A DNA stretch of 64,000 nucleotides from JBBSMX01 sp038232935 (GTDB lineage Bacteria > Bacteroidota > Rhodothermia > Rhodothermales > JANQRZ01): contig JBBSMX010000002.1 of NCBI GenBank assembly GCA_038232935.1, positions 1 through 64,000 on the forward strand, in the 5' to 3' direction. Below are positions 18,459-26,850 of this stretch, piece by piece. The position numbers and the translations under genes were made by a program. Position 1 is the stretch's first letter; every line of letters begins with the position of its first letter. Below the pieces are notes generated by a model, which worked only from the letters and a program-made list of their open reading frames with translations, was not told where the DNA came from and searched no databases.

Positions 18459-18779
18459 CTACCGTTTCGCAGAAGCTTCGGCCACCGACTCCGCCGCGGT
18501 GCGCGCCTCGTTCACCACGCGCCGGAACTCCTGCGACGGTTTGAACGCCGGCACGAACTGGCGCGGCACCTCGATGGGCTCGTCGGTCTGCGGGTTGCGC
18601 GCCATGCGCGCCGCGCGCTCCCGCACCCGGAACGAACCGAAGCCTCGCAGCTCGACCGACGCGCCGGATTCGAGCGCCTCCATCACCGTGATCACGAAGC
18701 CATCCACCACAGCCTCCGTCTCCAACTTGGTCAGGCCCGTCCCTTCGGCGATGCGGTCCACGATATCAGCTTTCGTCAC
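18459..18779 (-). CDS. HU/IHF family DNA-binding protein
   Basis: A 106-residue bacterial histone-like protein. MTKADIVDRIAEGTGLTKLE is the helical dimerisation start, VELRGFGSFRVRERAARMAR is the beta-arm entry, and NPQTDEPIEVP with FKPSQEFRRVVN follows. It bends and packs DNA in the nucleoid. The C-terminal tail of about 15 residues (Ala/Glu-rich) is longer than in minimal HU. The gene is monocistronic or leads the zinc-ribbon/modAB group 81 bp downstream. A promoter candidate lies at 18871-18902. Confidence 0.95.
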   Translation of the reverse strand: MTKADIVDRIAEGTGLTKLETEAVVDGFVITVMEALESGASVELRGFGSFRVRERAARMARNPQTDEPIEVPRQFVPAFKPSQEFRRVVNEARTAAESVAEASAKR

Positions 18780-18870
18780 AGGAGCAGGAGTTGTAGAAGC
18801 AGGATCTGACGCCTCGAGCGCGTCAGTACCCGTCCTTCAGCCGGACTGGCGCGACCTCATGTGTTGCTTT

Positions 18871-18902
18871 AACAAGATAGCATATCTGAGGGTTTGTCCA
18901 AA
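18871..18902 (-). promoter_or_regulatory. Candidate HU promoter
   Basis: On the minus strand TTGGAC (18901-18896), a 16-bp spacer and TATCTT (18879-18874) resemble sigma-70 boxes; TATCTTGT also resembles the Bacteroidota -7 motif TAnnTTTG. The predicted transcript start leaves an HU leader of about 90 bases. Confidence 0.4.
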
Positions 18903-18908
18903 TTGCGT

Positions 18909-18945
18909 CGGGGATCACCTTGTCGATATGTTCATGTGATCCCCG
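18909..18945. promoter_or_regulatory. 10-bp perfect inverted repeat upstream of HU promoter
   Basis: CGGGGATCAC at 18909-18918 and GTGATCCCCG at 18936-18945 with a 17-base spacer. It lies just upstream of the candidate HU promoter and 138 bp before the M1 peptidase start. It may be an operator or a hairpin; no T-run follows. Confidence 0.5.
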
Positions 18946-19083
18946 TAGCGCCCTACCCCTTCCGCTGTGCATGCCCGTTTGGGAGTGCGCCGACACCGGC
19001 AGACGGCCGTCCTGATTTCTCTGCATTGCAGTCCCTAGCCTCTGCACCTACCTTCCGCCGGTCTTTTTCCTAGCCCTTCTCTT

Positions 19084-22000
19084 ATGCTCCGTCTTCTCTT
19101 CTGCATCCTCGTCTTCACCTCGTCTGTCGCGCTCGCCCAGCAGACTGCATCCTGGCAGCAGGAAGTAGCCTACGACATGGACGTTCGGCTCGACACCGAG
19201 CGCCACCGGCTGGCCGGGCAGCAGCGCCTCGTCTACACCAACAACAGCCCGGACACGCTCCGGCAGGTGTTTTACCACCTCTACTTCAATGCCTTCCAGC
19301 CCGAGTCGATGATGGCGAAACGCAACCGCCACCTCCCCGACCCCGACCGACGCGTCGTGCCACGCATCTTCGAGCTCGGGCCGGACGAGGTCGGCTACCA
19401 GCACGTCCTCTCGCTCACACAGGACGGTATGCCGGTCACGTACCACGTAGACGACACCGTGATGCAGGTCGAGCTCGCCCGGCCGATCCCGCCCGGCACG
19501 TCCTCGACGTTCGAGATGGTGTTCGAGGCGCAGGTGCCACTCCAGACCCGCCGCAGTGGGCGCGACAACCGCGAGGGCATCGACTACTCGATGACTCAGT
19601 GGTACCCGAAAATGGCCGAATACGACGCCGTCGGCTGGCACGCCGTGCCCTACGTCGGCCGCGAGTTCTACGCCCCGTTCGGCACATTCGACGTCCGCGT
19701 CACGCTCCCCTCGGCGTACGTCCTCGGCGCGACGGGCGTGCTGCAGAACCCCGAGGCCGTCGGCCACGGCTACGATCAGCGGCCGGACATCGGCCTCACC
19801 TCCACCGGCCCCGCCACCGACGCCGACTCGCTCACGTGGTACTTCCGTGCCGAGCGCGTCCACGACTTTGCGTGGACCGCCGACCCCGACTACCTCCACG
19901 TCCAAACTCTCGTGGACGACGTGCCGGGCCGAGCCGAGCCCGTCGCCGTCCACCTCCTCTACCAGCCCGACGTGGCCCCGGCCTGGGCGTCGCTGGGCGA
20001 GGGGGTAGCCGGGCTGATGCGGTTCTACAGCGCGCAGTACGGGGCCTACGCCTGGCCTCAATTCACCGTCGCGCAGGGCGGCGACGGCGGGATGGAGTAC
20101 CCGATGATGACCCTCATCACGGGCGAGCGCTCCCCCGGCTCGGTCCTCGGCGTGACCGCGCACGAGTTCGCCCACATGTGGTTTTACGGCATGGTCGCCT
20201 CCAACGAGACCGCCTTCGCCTGGATGGACGAGGGCTTCACCAGCTTCGCCAGCAGCGAGGGCATGAACTTCGTCCTCCGCGCCGACTCGACGGGAACCGC
20301 CCCGCCGGCCAGCCACGCGCGTTCGAGGGAGAGCATCGTCCGCCTCCAGCTGCTCAACCTCTACGAACGGCCGAACAAGCCTGCCGACTGGTACGAGACA
20401 AACACGGGGTACAGCACCGCCGCCTATTCCGCCGGCGATGCCCTCGCCGACCTCCTCGGTTACGTGATGGGCGACGCCGTGCGCGATGACTTCCTGCGCG
20501 CCTACGTCGAGCGCTTCCGGTTCCGCCACCCCTACCCCGCCGACGTGCTCGCCACGGCACAGGACGTCAGTGGGCTCCAGCTCGACTGGCTCTTCGAGCA
20601 GTTCCTCGAAGGGGCCGAGCGCTACGACTACAGCGCGGAGGACATCGACGTTGAGAAAACGCCCGGCAGCATGCGCTCGACCGTATCCCTGCGTCGGCGC
20701 GAGCCCGGCGTGCTCCCCGTCGATCTCCGCCTCCGCTTCGCCGACGGCACCGAGGAGAGGGTTACGATTCCGCTCAGCGTGATGCAGGGCCACAAGCCTA
20801 TCCCCGCCGGTTGGACCGTGGCCCCCGCGTGGCACTGGACCGAGCCGACGTACGACCTCGTCGTCGAGGGGCCGAGCCCGGTCGTGGAGGCCGTCGTAGA
20901 CCCGGAGGGCCGGATGATCGACCTCGACCCGTCGAACAACCGGACCGTGCGAGGCGGGCCGGACGTGCCGCGAGAGTTCGCCGGGTTCTTCGCATCGCCG
21001 CGTTCCGAGCGAGACGCGATCACCTACGCCCTCAGCCCGATCGCGCTCTACGCGCACGACTACGGCGGCGGAGTCGGCGGTCAGCTCCGGGCGGCGCTGC
21101 CGAACGGCCGAGGCACCTTCCAGCTCGGCGTGACGCTCTGGCCCGAGGTCATCGCCGACGAGACGAAGGGGTTCGACGAGGTGCTCCCCGACTTCTCCCC
21201 GGACGACACCCCACCGCCTTTCCCCGGCTTCGATCCCGCCAACCCGGACAGCTCGCCGCTCGATGGGATCGACTACACGGTCGTCTACACCCGCCGTCTC
21301 CGTGCGCTCGGCCCGCTCGACGAGTTGCGGTTCGACGCGCAAAAGCACCTCGGGATCGCCGAGAACCGCATCGCGCTGACGAAGGTGCTCGGCCGCTACC
21401 CGACGCTGCGGAACTGGAGCCACACGCTCCGCCTCACCCTCGGCCATCAAGTCCGCACCTCCGACCGGGCGTTCGAAGACTTCGATCCGCTCTACCCTTT
21501 CTTTCTGGACGACGCCCTAGGCTTCGACACCGGGTTCAGCCGGAACCCCCTGCTCTCGGCACGGCTTGACTACCGGATCGGCGACGCGGCCAGCGAGATC
21601 GCCGCCTTTCTCGAAGTCGGCGGGAGTCTTGGGGAAATGGAGCGCCCGTTCGAGCGGGAGGGCGAAAGCGCGAACCGATTGTTCGTGACGGCGACGAAGT
21701 CCGGCGGCATCGGGCCTTTTTCCGGCCTCGCCCGGCTCGCGCTCGGGTTCGGCTCGGACCAGCTCAGCCCGCAGAAGTGGTTCGGGCTGGGCGCGGCCTC
21801 CGTCGAAACGCGCTGGCGCTCGCACGCCTACCGCGCCCTCGCCGCCGCACCGGACGACCCGCAGGACGACCTCCACTTCTTCGCGCTCTCCGGCGTCGGC
21901 CCGGTCGCTCCCCTCGTCAGCCGGCCGTACGAGCCCGTCGCGTTCGAGCCCGTGAACCGCTCGCCGTACCCGACCACGGGCAGCAACGTGCTGGCCGGCA

Positions 22001-22341
22001 CGCTTGCCCTCCGCCTCGGCCCCCTCCGCGTGCCGGGACTCGAACCCGAGGTGCAGGCGGCCCTTGACCCGCTCCGATTCGAGATCTTCAGCGGGTTCGG
22101 GTCGCTGGGCAGGCCCGGCGGCGACCTGTTCCCTTCCTTCATGGCGGATGCCGGGTTCGGGCTGCGCTACGATGTGCCGGAGTTCACGCTCCTGCGCGGC
22201 CTCATCGCGCAGTCCGACGTGCTGAGCGGACTTCGGCTGACGGCGAAGTTCCCGATCTGGGTCAGCGACCCCGACGAGATCGGGCCGGACGAAGACGCCT
22301 TCGGCTTTTGCTGGCTGATCGGCGTCGAGACGGGACTGTGA
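19084..22341 (+). CDS. M1 family zinc aminopeptidase with long C-terminal extension
   Basis: A 1085-residue secreted protein. Signal peptide residues 1-18 (cut after ALA-QQ). M1 gluzincin core: GGMEYPMM replaces the exopeptidase GAMEN motif, HEFAH at 360-364 and Glu383 complete the HExxH-x18-E zinc site. After about residue 600 a region of some 480 residues follows with amphipathic beta stretches (GQLRAALPNGRGTFQLGVTL, LDYRIGDAASEIAAFLEVGG) and a C-terminus ending in ...CWLIGVETGL, suggesting an outer-membrane barrel-like domain. It probably trims peptides at the cell surface or periplasm. The fused barrel-like part is inferred from pattern only. Confidence 0.9.
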   Translation: MLRLLFCILVFTSSVALAQQTASWQQEVAYDMDVRLDTERHRLAGQQRLVYTNNSPDTLRQVFYHLYFNAFQPESMMAKRNRHLPDPDRRVVPRIFELGPDEVGYQHVLSLTQDGMPVTYHVDDTVMQVELARPIPPGTSSTFEMVFEAQVPLQTRRSGRDNREGIDYSMTQWYPKMAEYDAVGWHAVPYVGREFYAPFGTFDVRVTLPSAYVLGATGVLQNPEAVGHGYDQRPDIGLTSTGPATDADSLTWYFRAERVHDFAWTADPDYLHVQTLVDDVPGRAEPVAVHLLYQPDVAPAWASLGEGVAGLMRFYSAQYGAYAWPQFTVAQGGDGGMEYPMMTLITGERSPGSVLGVTAHEFAHMWFYGMVASNETAFAWMDEGFTSFASSEGMNFVLRADSTGTAPPASHARSRESIVRLQLLNLYERPNKPADWYETNTGYSTAAYSAGDALADLLGYVMGDAVRDDFLRAYVERFRFRHPYPADVLATAQDVSGLQLDWLFEQFLEGAERYDYSAEDIDVEKTPGSMRSTVSLRRREPGVLPVDLRLRFADGTEERVTIPLSVMQGHKPIPAGWTVAPAWHWTEPTYDLVVEGPSPVVEAVVDPEGRMIDLDPSNNRTVRGGPDVPREFAGFFASPRSERDAITYALSPIALYAHDYGGGVGGQLRAALPNGRGTFQLGVTLWPEVIADETKGFDEVLPDFSPDDTPPPFPGFDPANPDSSPLDGIDYTVVYTRRLRALGPLDELRFDAQKHLGIAENRIALTKVLGRYPTLRNWSHTLRLTLGHQVRTSDRAFEDFDPLYPFFLDDALGFDTGFSRNPLLSARLDYRIGDAASEIAAFLEVGGSLGEMERPFEREGESANRLFVTATKSGGIGPFSGLARLALGFGSDQLSPQKWFGLGAASVETRWRSHAYRALAAAPDDPQDDLHFFALSGVGPVAPLVSRPYEPVAFEPVNRSPYPTTGSNVLAGTLALRLGPLRVPGLEPEVQAALDPLRFEIFSGFGSLGRPGGDLFPSFMADAGFGLRYDVPEFTLLRGLIAQSDVLSGLRLTAKFPIWVSDPDEIGPDEDAFGFCWLIGVETGL

Positions 22342-22454
22342 TGATGCCGCTGAAACCTAGCGGGTGGTTGGCGCTGAAAAAAGGCCGTTCGCTTTCTATC
22401 TTCCCGTTTGCCACTGCTTTCCTTACCTCTCGATACCCGACGCAACGAGCCATC

Positions 22455-23087
22455 ATGAAACGCGCGCTTCCCCTCCTCCTGCTGCTGACGACGCTGCTCC
22501 TCGCCGCCTGCGACTCGAATGAGGCGGAGGATCTCTCCCCCGTGAACCTGGGCGAGTTCCGCGCGAGCATAACGTTTGACGGCGGGGATCGGATCGACCT
22601 GGCCGGCCTCGCCTCCGCCTCTACTTTCCCCGTCTTCGTCATCGACTCGCTGTTCGTTCCCGGCGACAGCCTCGCCACGCCCGACAGCAGCACGTCATTC
22701 CTGATCTCGCTCACCGACTTCGACCCGACGCAGGGGCCGACCGAGCAGACCTTCCGGTCGATATCCTTCATGCAGTTCGACAGCGAGCGGCCGGCAGTGG
22801 GCACGTATCCAATCGGCGGCTTCGACCGCTCCGGCTTCACCGCCCTCTTTACCAGTGCCGACCGTTCCGGCGGCAGCCGCACCGTGCTCGCCTCCGAGTC
22901 GGGCACGCTCACCGTCGAGGTCTCGACGGAGGAACGGACGGCGGGCTCGTTCACGTTTCGCGGCAGCTACACCCCGCTCGAAGGCGGCGGGCGCCGCACC
23001 GCCATCATCACCGGCACGTTCGACGCCCGCTTTCTCGACCTCGGCAGCCCGTTTCTCCCCCTCACCGAGCAAGCGGACGGAGTGTAA
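22455..23087 (+). CDS. Lipoprotein of unknown function
   Basis: A 210-residue protein with lipoprotein signal MKRALPLLLLLTTLLLAAC (lipobox Cys at 19). The remainder alternates beta strands with Asp/Ser/Thr-rich turns (GTLTVEVSTEERTAGSFTFR, TAIITGTFDARF) and ends without a sorting domain. I do not recognise a named family. ATG at 22455 is chosen because it begins the signal peptide; the longer frame from 22308 overlaps the preceding gene. It is probably an envelope lipoprotein. Confidence 0.75.
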   Translation: MKRALPLLLLLTTLLLAACDSNEAEDLSPVNLGEFRASITFDGGDRIDLAGLASASTFPVFVIDSLFVPGDSLATPDSSTSFLISLTDFDPTQGPTEQTFRSISFMQFDSERPAVGTYPIGGFDRSGFTALFTSADRSGGSRTVLASESGTLTVEVSTEERTAGSFTFRGSYTPLEGGGRRTAIITGTFDARFLDLGSPFLPLTEQADGV

Positions 23088-23097
23088 GCACCCGTCC

Positions 23098-23355
23098 CTA
23101 CGCCGTGACATGCCGCGCTATTTCGGTTACGCGTAGGGCTGGCGCTCGGCGTCGCGCCCACAGCGTTGCTACGACCGCCCGTGCGGCCAGCCCCACGATG
23201 AGCCACACTGCGTGCGCGGCGACGGCCTCGACCCAGCCCTCGACGCCTGTCTGACCGACGGCCGGCGGCTCCGCGTGGCCCGGAACCGCCACGCGGCTCT
23301 CGAAGCCCGCCTCCGCGGCGACGCCTGATCGGCACCGGTCGGAAATGCTCGTCAC
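23098..23355 (-). CDS. Small membrane protein coupled to patatin gene
   Basis: An 85-residue frame from GTG at 23355. That GTG overlaps the stop of the patatin gene as GTGA, the same coupling used by modA-modB in this window. It contains one hydrophobic stretch, AVWLIVGLAARAVVATLWA, and a basic tail. No family is recognised. The overlap arrangement supports it being real, but length and composition alone do not prove it. Confidence 0.4.
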   Translation of the reverse strand: MTSISDRCRSGVAAEAGFESRVAVPGHAEPPAVGQTGVEGWVEAVAAHAVWLIVGLAARAVVATLWARRRAPALRVTEIARHVTA

Positions 23356-24281
23356 GCGTCGTGCGACGGGCCTGTTACCTGCCGGGCCAGCAGGGCCAGT
23401 TCGTCGGCCTTCTGCTCGGCGGCGACCACGCCGGCCTGGAAGATCTGCTCCTTCTCCTGGCTGAACGAGAACAGGCCGAGCGACCCGACTTTGGGGACGA
23501 CGAGCACGTCCGGGCGGTACGACTGGAGCCGGAATCCTTCGAGCTGCGCCATCATGATGTCGAGCGCCCGCTGCACCACTTCGAGCCCGTTCGGGCGGTC
23601 GTCCGGCTCGCGGCCGAAGCGCTGGCGGACCCGATCGGCCCACAGCCCGAGCCCCACCTTCTGCTCCAACTCGTCGTCTGCCTCGTCGAGCGTACCGTCG
23701 CCGCGTGCGCTGAGGGCACCGATCCGCTTATAGAGCTGGACGCCCACAGTGTAGGCCGCGCCGTGGTTGACGAGGGCCGAGACCGGGACGTTGTTGCACA
23801 CGCCGCCGTCGATGAGCAGACGCCCGCCGATGCGGACGGGCGCGAAGATGCCCGGCAACGCGGACGACGCGAGGATGGCCTCCACAAGCGGCCCCCGGTC
23901 GAGGACGACCTCTTTGCCGGTCTCGAGGTCGGTGCAGACGATGTAGAGCGGGAGGTCGAGGTCTTCGATGCGCCGGTCACCGAGGTGGCTGCGAAGGTAG
24001 GCGGCGAAGTCGTCGGTGGAGACGAGCCCGTAGCGGTCGAACCGGAGCGAGAAGAGCGCGCGGGTATTCTGAGCGTGCATCGTCTCGATCATCCGCTCGA
24101 CGGAGAATCCCGCGGCGTAGTGGGCCGCCGTGATGGCCCCGGCGCTGCACCCGGCCACGAGGTCGGCGCAAAGCCCGAACCGTTTCAGCACCGAGAGCAC
24201 GCCGACGTGCGCCCAGCCGCGTACCCCGCCGCCGCCGAACGCGAGGCCGAGCGAGGCCGAAGACGAGGGGCGGGGGTACAT
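23352..24281 (-). CDS. Patatin-like phospholipase family protein
   Basis: A 309-residue cytoplasmic patatin-type hydrolase. The glycine-rich oxyanion loop is FGGGGVRGWAHVGVL (residues 15-29), the nucleophile elbow is GCSAG with Ser46, and the dyad aspartate is Asp158 in DGGVCNNVP. It is related to the bacterial YchK/RssA-like group and probably cleaves lipid acyl esters. No signal peptide. It is divergent from the starch synthase gene, 222 bp away, and overlaps a small downstream gene. Confidence 0.93.
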   Translation of the reverse strand: MYPRPSSSASLGLAFGGGGVRGWAHVGVLSVLKRFGLCADLVAGCSAGAITAAHYAAGFSVERMIETMHAQNTRALFSLRFDRYGLVSTDDFAAYLRSHLGDRRIEDLDLPLYIVCTDLETGKEVVLDRGPLVEAILASSALPGIFAPVRIGGRLLIDGGVCNNVPVSALVNHGAAYTVGVQLYKRIGALSARGDGTLDEADDELEQKVGLGLWADRVRQRFGREPDDRPNGLEVVQRALDIMMAQLEGFRLQSYRPDVLVVPKVGSLGLFSFSQEKEQIFQAGVVAAEQKADELALLARQVTGPSHDA

Positions 24282-24503
24282 GCGAGCGAAGCGGTCAGGT
24301 GCGTGGGGGCGAGTGAACCGCCCAGCTCGGCGGCTGTTTCCCTCGCTTCGACCCAGCGGTGGTGGCCGCTACGTTTGCCCTTCGGCCGTGCGTTTCCGTA
24401 CCTTTTGTGCTGTTTTAGTTGCTTCCCGCCGCGGCGGCGCGGTACGACGTGGCCCGCCCGCGGCTCCTCTGGCCGAGCCGACCATCCTGAAACGAGAGCG
24501 CGC

Positions 24504-25259
24504 ATGAAAGTACTGTTCATAGCAGGCGAAGTCGCCCCCTTCTCTAAATCGACGCAGACCGCTCGTCTCGCCCGCGAACTGCCCGAGCACCTCCAGGAAC
24601 TGGGCGACTTCGAAACCCGGATCATCATGCCCCGCTACGGGACCGTCTCCGAGCGACGGAACCGACTCCACGAAGTCATCCGCCTCTCCGGCAGCGAGAT
24701 CGCTACCGGCGACCGCACCGAGACGCTGAAGGTGAAGGTGGCCTCGATCCCCGGCATCCGGCTTCAGGTCTACTTCATGGACAACGTTCACTTCTTCAAG
24801 CGCAAAGGGCTCTTCCAGGACCGGAAGACCGAAAAGGTCTTCGAAGACAACGCCGAACGTGCCCTGTTCTTCGCCCGCGCCGCGCTCACGACGGTCGAGA
24901 ACCTGGGCTGGGCCCCCGACATCGTCCACGCCACGGGGTGGATCACCGGCCTCGTCCCCTTCCTCCTCAAGAACGAGTTCGCCGACCACGAGATGTTCGA
25001 GCGCACCAAAACGGTCTACACGCCGGACGCCGCCGAAGTGGACGCGCGGTTCACGCCGGAAGAGGCCGAAGCGTTTGGCCTCCCCGCCGCAGCCGCCGAT
25101 CAGGAGCTTCGCGAGCTCGGGATGGACTACGCCGATGCCGTCGCGTACAGCGCCGGACGCCCCGGCGAAGGCGGCACGGACCTCACGGGCGAGCCACAGG
25201 AAGTCGCCGAGAAAGCCGCCGCTCTCTACCGCGAGATCGGCGACGAAGTGGCCGCGTGA
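24504..25259 (+). CDS. Short glycogen/starch synthase (GT5 N-terminal domain only)
   Basis: A 251-residue protein matching the catalytic-domain family of starch synthases: MKVLFIAGEVAPFSKSTQTA, then RIIMPRYGTVSERRNRLHEV and QVYFMDNVHFFKRKGLFQD, then DIVHATGWITGLVPFLLK. Full GlgA is near 480 residues; the C-terminal nucleotide-sugar domain is absent. This short form is usual in Bacteroidota. The KxGGL loop reads KSTQT, so ADP-glucose transfer is not assured and the function is uncertain. It is followed by a strong terminator and a DUF4270 gene, a conserved pairing. Confidence 0.85.
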   Translation: MKVLFIAGEVAPFSKSTQTARLARELPEHLQELGDFETRIIMPRYGTVSERRNRLHEVIRLSGSEIATGDRTETLKVKVASIPGIRLQVYFMDNVHFFKRKGLFQDRKTEKVFEDNAERALFFARAALTTVENLGWAPDIVHATGWITGLVPFLLKNEFADHEMFERTKTVYTPDAAEVDARFTPEEAEAFGLPAAAADQELRELGMDYADAVAYSAGRPGEGGTDLTGEPQEVAEKAAALYREIGDEVAA

Positions 25260-25285
25260 GCGGAGGAGACGAGCAGCCTTTCGAG

Positions 25286-25317
25286 CGCCCCGGTGATCAC
25301 TCCACCGGGGCGTTTTT
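25286..25317 (+). terminator. Rho-independent terminator after short glycogen synthase
   Basis: A perfect 10-bp stem CGCCCCGGTG (25286-25295) with CACCGGGGCG (25303-25312), seven-base loop, then TTTTT. It starts 26 bp after the stop codon. Confidence 0.9.
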
Positions 25318-25535
25318 ACGTGAATGCGAAGCCTCGCGCCGACCTCTTTCTAGCGTCGAAGGAGAGCGTCACGTCCCTCGCTTCACGCATCGCACCCTTG
25401 CTTTTCTCCAACTCTTCCCCCCTACCCGCCGCCGCGCGTCCGTTCTTTAGAATCTCACGCGCCGGCCATACTTAGGACCGGCGCGTCCGCGTTAGCTCCC
25501 CCGTATCCGCCCTGCCCCACCCACGCCCGTACCTC

Positions 25536-26759
25536 ATGCGCCGACTCCGGCCCCTTGGTCTCCGCCTCGCCGGCCCCCTCAGCGCGGCGGCGCTCTGCCT
25601 GCTCCTGCTCGCTGCGTGCGAAGACCCCTCCGGCGTCGGCCTCACCGTGCTGGACCCGTCCGAAAACGACCCGCGTGCTCGGAGCATCCCCGCCGATTCG
25701 GCCGCCCTCGCCCCGTTCGAAGATGTCACGGGTGCCTTTCTGAGCGCTCAGGGATTCAGCGCCTTCCGCGGGCTCGCCGGCCGTGTGGACGATCCAGTGT
25801 ATGGCACTACGATCTCCTTCGCCTACCTCGACGTGCTCGCCCCGAGCAGTTTCCCCGACGGCTTCCGCGACCGCCCCGTAGAGCAGGCCATCCTACGCCT
25901 GAACCGCGGCTATGTCTACGGAGACACGATGGCGACGACGCGGATCGACGTCCGCCAGGTCTCGGAGGAGTGGAGCGCCGTCGGTTCACCGGCCGACACC
26001 CTCTTCCCTGTACAAGACGGCGTCATCACCACGTTCGATGTCGCCCCCGGCGACTCACTCATCGAGGTCCCGCTGCCCGCAGACTGGATCGCGGCGAATG
26101 ACACGACACTGCGGAGCACCCAGTTCTCGACGATCTTTCACGGCTTCCAGCTCAGCCCCGGCGATCAGGCGAGCGCGGTGTACGGGTTCACCGGCGGGTC
26201 GTCGCTCCAATTGATCTCGCAGGGCGACACCGTGCGCTATGGGGTCTCCGAGCTGTTCTCAGGCATCGAGGGACCGCCGACCACGCCGGTCTCCGAGGAC
26301 TACCTCCTGCTGCAAGACGGCACCAGCCGCAGCCTCGAACTCCGCTTCGACCTCGCCGCCCTCACCCAGTCCGCCATCAACACGGTTTTCCTGCGTGTGA
26401 CCGCGGACACGGCCGCCGTCTCGATGGACCTGCCGGCCGGCTTCGTCCGCCCCTTCGCCCGGCAGCTCGCACTCTACGGTCTGGTCGACGGCCAGGACCC
26501 CGTGCTCATCACGACGGCGACGCTCAACGAGGAGCGGCAGACGTTCTCCTTCGCCTCCGCTGTCCTGACCGACATCTTCCAAGAGCTCGTCCTCGGCCGC
26601 TCGGAGGTGACCGGGTTCGCCCTCGGTTTCCCCCTCGCCCCCTCCAGCATCGATGTGATCCCGCTGGTCCGATCGTCCGACACCGGGTGTGCGGACGACC
26701 CCGCCGTGACGTGCCGGGGACCGCGCGCTACCGTCTTCCTGATTCCCTCGGGCGGGTAA
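25536..26759 (+). CDS. DUF4270-like lipoprotein
   Basis: A 407-residue lipoprotein: signal with lipobox LLAAC (Cys at about residue 28) followed by EDPSGVGLTVLDPSEN, the layout of Bacteroidota DUF4270 proteins, which are typically encoded beside the short glycogen synthase as here. The rest is beta-rich (EQAILRLNRGYVYGDTMATT, RSLELRFDLAAL). The function is unknown; probable outer-membrane surface or periplasmic lipoprotein. The assignment relies on gene context as well as pattern. Confidence 0.75.
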   Translation: MRRLRPLGLRLAGPLSAAALCLLLLAACEDPSGVGLTVLDPSENDPRARSIPADSAALAPFEDVTGAFLSAQGFSAFRGLAGRVDDPVYGTTISFAYLDVLAPSSFPDGFRDRPVEQAILRLNRGYVYGDTMATTRIDVRQVSEEWSAVGSPADTLFPVQDGVITTFDVAPGDSLIEVPLPADWIAANDTTLRSTQFSTIFHGFQLSPGDQASAVYGFTGGSSLQLISQGDTVRYGVSELFSGIEGPPTTPVSEDYLLLQDGTSRSLELRFDLAALTQSAINTVFLRVTADTAAVSMDLPAGFVRPFARQLALYGLVDGQDPVLITTATLNEERQTFSFASAVLTDIFQELVLGRSEVTGFALGFPLAPSSIDVIPLVRSSDTGCADDPAVTCRGPRATVFLIPSGG

Positions 26760-26850
26760 GCGACGTTTTTGCCGCTTGTGGGTCTCCTCTCGGCGCGCCC
26801 CCCTCCTCGACTGAAGGCCTTCGGGCCGATTCGCTCTAGCTCCCGTGCTC

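Larger units (their letters stand above)
18780..19083. other. Divergent intergenic region between HU and M1 peptidase genes
   Basis: 304 bp without a gene. It is clearly richer in A+T than its surroundings near 18861-18905. It holds the candidate HU promoter (minus strand) and a 10-bp inverted repeat. I found no convincing promoter for the M1 peptidase on the plus strand. Confidence 0.6.
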
